Shown here: one piece after another, positions 57,395-64,000 of the stretch | How positions within the stretch are numbered: the stretch's first letter is position 1 | Layout: every line of letters begins with the position of its first letter | Origin: Sipunculus nudus | Taxonomy: Eukaryota > Annelida > Sipuncula > Golfingiida > Sipunculidae | Reading direction: 5' to 3' | Assembly: GCA_026874595.1 (NCBI GenBank) | Contig: CM049309.1 | Span: 91,166,723 to 91,230,722, forward strand | Length of the DNA stretch: 64,000 nucleotides | Notes under the pieces: model-generated | Told to the model about the DNA's origin: nothing | The model's database searches: none | The model's input: the letters and a program-made list of their open reading frames with translations, nothing else | Translations under genes and position numbers: made by a program

Positions 57395-58160
57395 ACAGGT
57401 GGCGCCACCACTTTTCCAGAACTCACAAAACTAGTCATGGTCAATATTCAAGGCAAGATTCATGACAATCTGTGCCTTAATTATCAAGATATTGGAAGTT
57501 TTGTATTACATTTTTTTTTATTATTCTAGGGGGTACTTTCAAGCCCCATAGCTCAGAGGATATAGGTCACAGTGACCTAATTTCAGGTTGATTTTATTTT
57601 TATGCTAATAACTTTAAAAATTTACAAAATTCAGATCTTATTTTGGGTAAACAATTGAATCTTAATTAAACATAGTTATATACTTGGGAAAATACTCTAG
57701 TTTCCAAATTTTTAATGATAAGTAAATATTTTTCCTGATTTTTTACAGGGTCCATTATGTTCGGGCCGATAACTTAAAGAAATTATACTTAATAGACTTA
57801 ATTTCTGGCATGTACATAGGAACTATATAGACGAATATTTATTGTAAATATGAGGAAAACAGATGAGTGGTTTGATATTAGGCAGTCCCGAAGTGTGTAA
57901 ATAGGTTTTGAATAAAAAAAATTGAGGTTTTTCCTTCATTTCTCAAAGGAATGGAAGTTGCAAAGACCCAATTTTCAGCTTTGTAGGAGATCTTAGGGAC
58001 ATCTAACATTATGCCAAATTTTGGATTCCTTGGTCTTACAGTTTTAAAACGTGCCACATCTATGGAGGACCGACGGACAGACGGACAGACAGATGGACAG
58101 ACAGACAGACAATGGACAACAACTATAGCTAAGATGACTTATAGTCAGCTGAGCTAAAAA
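57395..58160 (-). repeat. Dispersed repeat, AGCTCAGCTGAC family
   Basis: Begins with GGTGGCGCCACCAC (57402) and ends with 'gacggacagacggacagac', then 'gacttatagtcagctgagct'. It is the inverted relative of 35170-35360. Confidence 0.65.
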
Positions 58161-58684
58161 ATGACAGAATAATTCCATTTTTCTCTGCCAGCCATTATAT
58201 GATGCTAATATTTTGACTGAAACATCTACTGATATATTTACACACATAATAGCATCTGTAAAGAAATTTCTTCTAAAAGCCATAAATTAGGCTTCTCAGG
58301 TTCATGAATGTAAAAGATTTCCAGGAAAACAAAAGTTTTTATCAGTTTATTAAACCATTTGCAATCAATGAACAAAACAAGATTTTTTTAACCATCAACA
58401 TTGACAATAAATATTTTGAGCCAACATGTCATTGAAAGCTTTTTGTGTAACATAGAACTTATGCTACCCAGAGAACAAGAATTCTGTTTTGCTTCAGACA
58501 TTCTATCTTCATCCATAATAGTTTCATATGACCTGATATATGGTCATCACTTCAATTTCACACTACTGTTCTATTTGTATTAAGGGACCAGTATTAATGA
58601 CTAGTTCTCCTGCCATGGTTTTCATTCCTTGCAATCTTTTCTCATTACCATTACTTCCTGATGACAAGTCTTGAGATAACATGC

Positions 58685-58800
58685 AGGTTTATATTCAGCA
58701 GTTTTGTATGATAATAAAATACTAACATAGGTTTATATTCAGCAGTTTTGTATGATAATAAAATACTAACATAGGTTTATATTCAGTAGGTTTATATGAT
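58685..58800. repeat. 44-bp tandem repeat, ~2.6 copies
   Basis: Unit 'aggtttatattcagcagttt' then 'tgtatgataataaaatacta'. The first two copies are identical and the third is diverged and partial. Confidence 0.9.
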
Positions 58801-60277
58801 AATGCAATAATGATATCCCCCACCCCCTCCTAAAAAATTGAAGCAGCTGATAACATTAACAAAATACCAAAAGGTTTATATGTTTTAATTTATTGTTTGG
58901 CTTCCGGTCATTTTATTGGTTCTGGGATTTCATTCATCACAGGAAAAATGGAAAAATTTATTACAGAACTGGATATCATAACACAGAAGAATATTACATA
59001 AAAAGAGAAAAGAAGCATTTATCTACTATTTACATTTCAATGCCATTGTAGCTATTTTACATGAAGAATCTATTGACTACCTCATACTTCTACCTCATCA
59101 TTACATTCATGGGGAAGGGTAGGAAACATAAAAGGAGTCAGCAGCTATAGTTACAACATTAATATCAATCTGAGGTTCTTCAGGGGTCTGCCTTGGAAGT
59201 TTGGCTGATGTGCTACACCTTGTCCATGTGGCTACATCATACAACATAACAACACACCAAATACATAGGAAAATCATCAATTTAATTAAGATGGAGTTAA
59301 AAAATCTGGGTCAGCTGCTTCACTGTGAATACTTGTTTTAAATGCATTTATCTTACAGCAATAATTTGAAAACCAATCCATCATGTCAAAAGCAGATATC
59401 ATCCGTTGAACACACTAGAAATATATGTCTATTCACAAGCTTAATATAAACCTTGAGTCTGAAATGCAGTATGTGTTAATATACAAAAAACAAATGGCAA
59501 AACAATACAAAACAGATCCTGTGGTGCCATCTAGGGGACAAATTCTACACTAAAGTTTGTGAGCAATGCTCCTGAGTATTTCACAAGTAGTTTCACCAAA
59601 AAAGTTTCTAATATTGTGTAAACATGTATGGCAAAATGCATTATCTGTTGTAAGAAAGATAAATTTCAAGAATACAATGAAAATTAAAATATCATAACAT
59701 TTTGACAACAAGTGACAATGTGCGCCAGTTTTCTAAATCATTTAGTAATCCCACAGGCTTACAACACATGAAAATTATCACAGGTCCCACAGGTCTGTAA
59801 ATCAGCAGATACAAATTCTAATATAAAATATCAGGTTAACAAATGCTCTTTAAAAGCAAAAATCACTGAAAGTAAAAGGTCTTTCAAATTCTCAATGTAT
59901 AATTATCAAGGGTACATGGTCCTTGGCAAGAGTTTACTGTATATACATGTTAATACTGTTCACGAAAGATTAATCTTCTTCATGCCAATATTACCTGTAA
60001 CAAACAAATGTGAGGGAAAAAAACTCCTGAGGATACAAACCATTGGGATAGTTATTAACTTTATCCCTGGTTATGATATTATGTTACAATAATACCACAG
60101 TGTAAAGATACGTGTGGTCTTATACATATTGCATTGTTATGGATATTCTTACACTGTTGTATACATCTTGTAGTCCAACATGTATACACTGGGTAGTCCG
60201 ATACCAATGTATGCAATTTGTTGCTTGACACTGATGTATACATCATTTATCCCTAGACTATCACATATATGTTGGTC
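58801..60277. other. Probable 3' UTR and downstream of the ACP5-like gene; no other gene
   Basis: AT-rich sequence directly downstream of the ACP5-like stop codon (minus strand). Several TTTATT words on the plus strand could be polyadenylation signals, for example near 58893 and 58911, but none can be chosen from sequence alone. Confidence 0.4.
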
Positions 60278-60520
60278 CTACATTTTTGTACGTGGTTTCA
60301 TTGTTTGCTGATGTAACAGGTTGCCTTTGGAGTCGATGAAGGTGAAGGTCATCCTGGAGGTCTGTGCCTGCACATACCCCAGTCCCCCCAAACTAAGGAT
60401 TTCCGCCCAGTGAAACTTGAGTGACCCGGGGGGCACATCACCTTTATGTGCTACTGATGGGTCGATGAAGTTGGCTGCTCCTGAGACAAAGTAATCCACT
60501 GTGTGGTTGTCCTGACTGTA
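60278..60520 (-). CDS. ACP5: Tartrate-resistant acid phosphatase, last exon
   Basis: The exon encodes YSQDNHTVDYFVSGAANFID, a PPGSLKFHW block, SLGGLGYVQAQTSRMTFTFI and a basic C-terminus ending TKM with a TAG stop. It matches the C-terminal strands of purple acid phosphatases (YF-SGA-NF-DPS and L-F-..-SLGG--YV). Two acceptors nine bases apart are present: GCAG (exon from 60529) and CTCCAG (from 60520). The second joins NLQ directly to YSQD as in the family; the first would insert HLQ. The N-terminal exons lie beyond the window. Confidence 0.92.
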   Translation of the reverse strand, partial: YSQDNHTVDYFVSGAANFIDPSVAHKGDVPPGSLKFHWAEILSLGGLGYVQAQTSRMTFTFIDSKGNLLHQQTMKPRTKM

Positions 60521-60741
60521 CTGGAGGTGCTGCAAATATATTATATATATATATATATTATACACATACATTATTACGTCTTCTCAGCATAAAACGTTTC
60601 TTTGGCACCATCTAGTCTCTACATTTGGTATGTATATAAAAGACAAGTCTTTACTGAAACAAGTAAGAACTGATATAATCCTCTAGACTAGAATCTGACC
60701 TGGTATTCTATAAAGCATGTAATCTCTGATTGCTGTCTACA

Positions 60742-61285
60742 GATGTACCTATTAATGATCTCACCTGTAAGTTAGACTTGTTAATGATCTCACATGTGAG
60801 TTAAACATGTTAATGATCTCACCTGTATGTTATACCTGTTAATGATCTCACTGATAAGTTACATCTTTTAATGATCTCACATGTTAGTTACACCTGTTAT
60901 TGATCTCCCCTGTAAGTTACACCTGTTAATGATTTCACTGATTAGTTACACCTGTTAATGATCTCACATGTTAGTTACACCTGTTAATGATCTCACCTGT
61001 AAGTTACACCTGTTAATGATCTCACTGATAAGTTACATATTTTAATGATCTTACCTGTAAGTTATACCTGTTAATAATCATACCTGTAATTACACCTGTT
61101 AATGATCTTACCTGTTAGTTACACCTGTTATTGATCTCCCCTGTAAGTTACACCTGTTAATGATCTCACTGATAAGTTACACCTGTTAATGATCTCACCT
61201 GTAAGTTACATCTGTTAATGATCTCACTGATAAGTTACACCTGTTAATGATCTCACCTGTAAGTTACACATGTTAATGATCTCAC
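60742..61285. repeat. 29-bp minisatellite made of copies of a 5' splice site
   Basis: About 19 units fill the last intron of the ACP5-like gene, from its 5' splice site on. Read on the minus strand the unit is AACTTACAGGTGAGATCATT then AACAGGTGT. The first ten bases equal the end of the exon plus the GT of the real donor. About eight units keep CAG-GTRNGA exactly; others carry TCAGTGAGATC, ATGTGAGATC or GGGGAGATC. Confidence 0.93.
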
Positions 61286-61433
61286 CTGTAAGTTATGGTC
61301 ATGTCCACAAAAGAATGCTGTGACCTTGTACTTATAGAGCATTGGCATAAGCTGATCAACCAGGCATTTAGTTGGACCATGCTCAGCGATGGATAACACT
61401 GGGTAGTGGCCAGCCACTATCAAATAGTCAGCC
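61286..61433 (-). CDS. ACP5: Tartrate-resistant acid phosphatase, penultimate exon
   Basis: The exon reads [40 protein letters not shown] and [13 protein letters not shown] and GHDH are the metallophosphoesterase motifs that carry three of the metal-binding His residues of the di-iron centre; HGPT is also conserved. These enzymes hydrolyse phosphate esters at low pH and are secreted or lysosomal. Acceptor TAATTGTAG, donor GTGAGA. The donor sequence has been copied many times into the next intron. Confidence 0.95.
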
Positions 61434-61679
61434 CTACAATTATAATGACATTTGTGGCATACAATGTGACATTTCAATTATTCCAGGGATGTCATAAATA
61501 CTGAACCACTGCACAATTTTCATATGGAATATATAAATATATGTAGTCAAGGGACTGACATGTCACACTTTGTGATAAGAAATAATAAGAAATAATAAGA
61601 AATAGCATTTGAAAAAACGTAGTTTGACAAAATTGTCATATATAATAATTATAAATAACTCATTTTAAACCAATTTTTT

Positions 61680-62290
61680 GTGTAACAAGGCCTACAGGCC
61701 TAATGCAAATCTGTGCAAAGGGATATACATCAGGTATAATGCTTCCATGCTGGACCGTTACTTCTCAATTACACGTGTGACATGTATATGTACAATGCAA
61801 GTACTAAATATTTGAACCCAAGTACAAGCACCAATTACACAAATGTCACTGCTGAAATACTGGCATGGGTGCACACAGCACAGAAATTATTGTAGGTGGC
61901 GCCACCAGTCATGTGTATGAGAAAGCCATTGAAGATGTATGGACATGCAAAATATCAGGCAGATACTTCAAACCACTTTTGGGCTATGTGCACAGATGCA
62001 TGAAACAATTATAGGTGGCTCCATAAGTCTTGTATACAACAAAACTATTCAAGATGTATTGACATGCATAATTTCAGGCTAATATGTCAAATACCTCCTG
62101 AGAAATAAGCAGGAGCATGCAGTGCAATCATATTGCACGTGGCGCCACCAGTCTTGTATATGACAAAGCTATCCGAGATGTATACATATGCCCAATTCTG
62201 GTGGATATATCAAATCCCTCCTGAGAAATAAGTAGGGACATGCTATGTGCAAAAATTATTGTAGATGGTGCCATCACATGCTGTATCATC
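61680..62290 (-). mobile_element. Helentron-like element, inverted copy
   Basis: Starts 'aacaaggcctacaggcctaa' and shares, inverted, 'acaatgcaagtactaaatat', 'ctgctgaaatactggcatgg' and 'gtgcacacagcac' with 43600-43800. It then has four units with GGTGGCGCCACCAGTC or variants (61893, 62010, 62137, 62265) about 120 bp apart. It is shorter than the 41.7-43.8 kb copy and lies in an ACP5 intron. Confidence 0.7.
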
Positions 62291-62324
62291 TTCATGAAAT
62301 CTCATTTTCATGCACAGAATATAT

Positions 62325-62470
62325 GGAAACATATATATATAAATATATATATGTGTTAAAATTAAGTAATAATTATTTTAAACTTGAGAACAAGTACAAG
62401 AATATGACTTGACCCAATTCTGATGTGGTGTTATCAGACAACTTAAACATCCTCACATAACTGAACGGTC
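62325..62470. other. Short (TA)n-rich intronic stretch
   Basis: Nothing coding is visible. Confidence 0.5.
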
Positions 62471-64000
62471 TCACACCTCTTCTGCATGCACCGGAGGTTG
62501 CTACACTTGGTTTAGTAAGTGTAATGATCAGGTACACCTCTTCTACATGGACAGCGAGGTGGCAACACTAGGTTTAGTAAGTGAAATGATCAGGTCTCAC
62601 ACCTCTTCTACGTGTACAGGGTGGTATCTACACTTGGTTTAGTAAGTGTAATGATCAGGTACACCTCTTCTACATGGACAGCGAGGTGGCAACACTAGGT
62701 TTAGTAAGTGAAATGATCAGGTCTCACACCTCTACTACATGTACAGGGTGGTTGCTAGACTTGGTTTAGTAAGTGAAATGATCAGGTACACCTCTTCTAC
62801 ATGGACAGCGAGGTGGCAACACTAGGTTTAGTAAGTGAAATGATCAGGTCGCACACCTCTTCTACGTGTACAGGGTGGTTGCTAGACTTGGTTTAGTAAG
62901 TGTAATGATCAGGTACACCTCTTCTACATGGACAGCGAGGTGGCAACACAAGGTTTAGTAAGTGTAATGATCAGGTCTCACACCTCTTCTACATGTACAG
63001 GGTGGTTGCCACACTTTGTTTAGTAAGTGTTATGATCAGGTCTCACACTTCTACATGTACAGTGAGATTGCCACACTTGGTTTACTAAGTGTAATGATCA
63101 GATCTACTACATGCACAGCGAGGTTGCCACACTTGGTTTAGTAAGTGTAATGATCAGGTCTCACACCTCTTCTACATGTACAGGGTGGTTGCCACACTTG
63201 GTTTACTAAGTGTAATGATCAGATCTACTACATGCACAGCGAGGTTGCCACAGTTGGTTTAGTAAGTGTAATGATCAGGTCTCACACCTCCTCTACATGC
63301 ACAGCGAGGTTGCCACACTTGGTTTAGTAAGTGTAATGATCAGGTCTCACACCTCTACTACATGCACAGCGAGGTTGCCACACTTGGTTTAGTAAGTGTA
63401 ATGATCAGATCTACTACATGTACAGCGAGGTTGCAACACTTGGTTTAGTAAGTGAAATGATCAGATCTACTACATGCACAGCGAGGTTGCCACACTTGGT
63501 TTAGTAAGTGTAATGATCAGATCTACTACATGTACAGCGAGGTTGCCACACTTGGTTTAGTAAGTGTAATGATCAGATCTACTACATGCACAGCGAGGTT
63601 GCCACACTTGGTTTAGTAAGTGTAATGATCAGATCTACTACATGCACAGCGAGGTTGCCACACTTTGTTTAGTAAGTGTAATGATCAGATCTACTACATG
63701 CACAGCGAGGTTGCCACACTTGGTTTAGTAAGTGTAATGATCAGATCTACTACATGCACAGCGAGGTTGCCACTCATGGTTTAGTAAGTGTAATGAACAG
63801 ATCTACTACATGTACAGCGAGGTTGCCACACATGGTTTAGTAAGTGTAATGATCAGATCTACTACATGTACAGCGAGGTTGCTACACTTGGTTTAGTAAG
63901 TGTAATGATCAGATCTACTACATGTACAGCGAGGTTGCCACACTTGGTTTAGTAAGTGTAATGATCAGATCTACTACATGCACAGCGAGGTTGCTACACT
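62470..64000. repeat. 56-bp satellite running off the window end
   Basis: The unit reads 'ctactacatgcacagcgagg', 'ttgccacacttggtttagta', 'agtgtaatgatcagat'. Roughly 26 units are present. From 63400 on they are nearly uniform at 56 bp. From 62470 to 63380 two longer forms alternate (with GGTCTCACACCTCTT inserted), giving a dimer-like period of about 120 bp. The array continues past position 64000, so its true length is unknown. Confidence 0.93.

Noticed and set aside
14122-61433. Functional clustering of two iron-linked genes (FRRS1-like and ACP5-like)
   Set aside because: Both relate to iron (ferric reduction, di-iron enzyme) and share a strand, but they are over 30 kb apart and nothing in the sequence links their regulation.

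Overview
The window is AT-rich, intron-rich eukaryotic DNA dominated by repeats. It looks like a marine lophotrochozoan, most likely a mollusc. The grounds are short exons in long introns, many (TA)n tracts, poly-G/poly-C runs, a Penelope-like retroelement with hammerhead-type ends, nuclear-receptor half-site repeats, and elements with internal tandem arrays like those described in bivalves. This organism call is inference. No bacterial features are present.

Two host genes can be read with confidence, both on the minus strand. The first runs from 28631 down to 14122 (possibly 4082). It encodes a ferric-chelate-reductase-1-like protein (FRRS1 family) with a signal peptide, reelin domain, DOMON domain and six-helix cytochrome b561 domain. 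I rebuilt 14 coding exons whose phases join without a break, giving about 594 residues. One junction needs a GC donor, and the last acceptor is uncertain. Two further minus-strand exons (13507-13404 and 4222-4082) fit in phase as an alternative C-terminus with its own last membrane helix. The second gene is the 3' end of a tartrate-resistant (purple) acid phosphatase (ACP5 family), with its last two exons at 61433-61286 and 60520-60278. The rest of it lies beyond the right edge.

Left part (1-3.0 kb): a 5'-truncated, frameshifted Penelope-like element (reverse transcriptase plus GIY-YIG nuclease) ends in a hammerhead ribozyme fold and a (TA)n tract. Related ends recur at 7.6 kb and, as a spacerless inverted pair, at 14.8 kb. 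A second foldback at 3.7-3.97 kb sits in the same kind of (TA)n setting. From 4 to 28.6 kb is the FRRS1-like gene; its introns hold an LTR-like element (22.2-22.9 kb), dispersed repeats, a MITE and minisatellites. From 28.7 to 44 kb is intergenic or 5' region: a 38-bp CRE-containing satellite, a 30-bp satellite, a MITE, and large dispersed elements with internal GGTGGCGCCACC repeats. From 44 to 60 kb are a CCAAT-palindrome cluster, a TATA/CRE/initiator promoter without a recognised gene, a LINE 3' remnant, a 447-bp tandem duplication, a 1.6-kb terminal-inverted-repeat element, and nine copies of a nuclear-receptor half-site repeat. From 60 to 64 kb is the ACP5 3' end. Its last intron carries a minisatellite that has multiplied the 5' splice site, and a 56-bp satellite runs off the window.

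Most of the remaining sequence has short chance ORFs and no recognisable genes; those stretches are listed as such.
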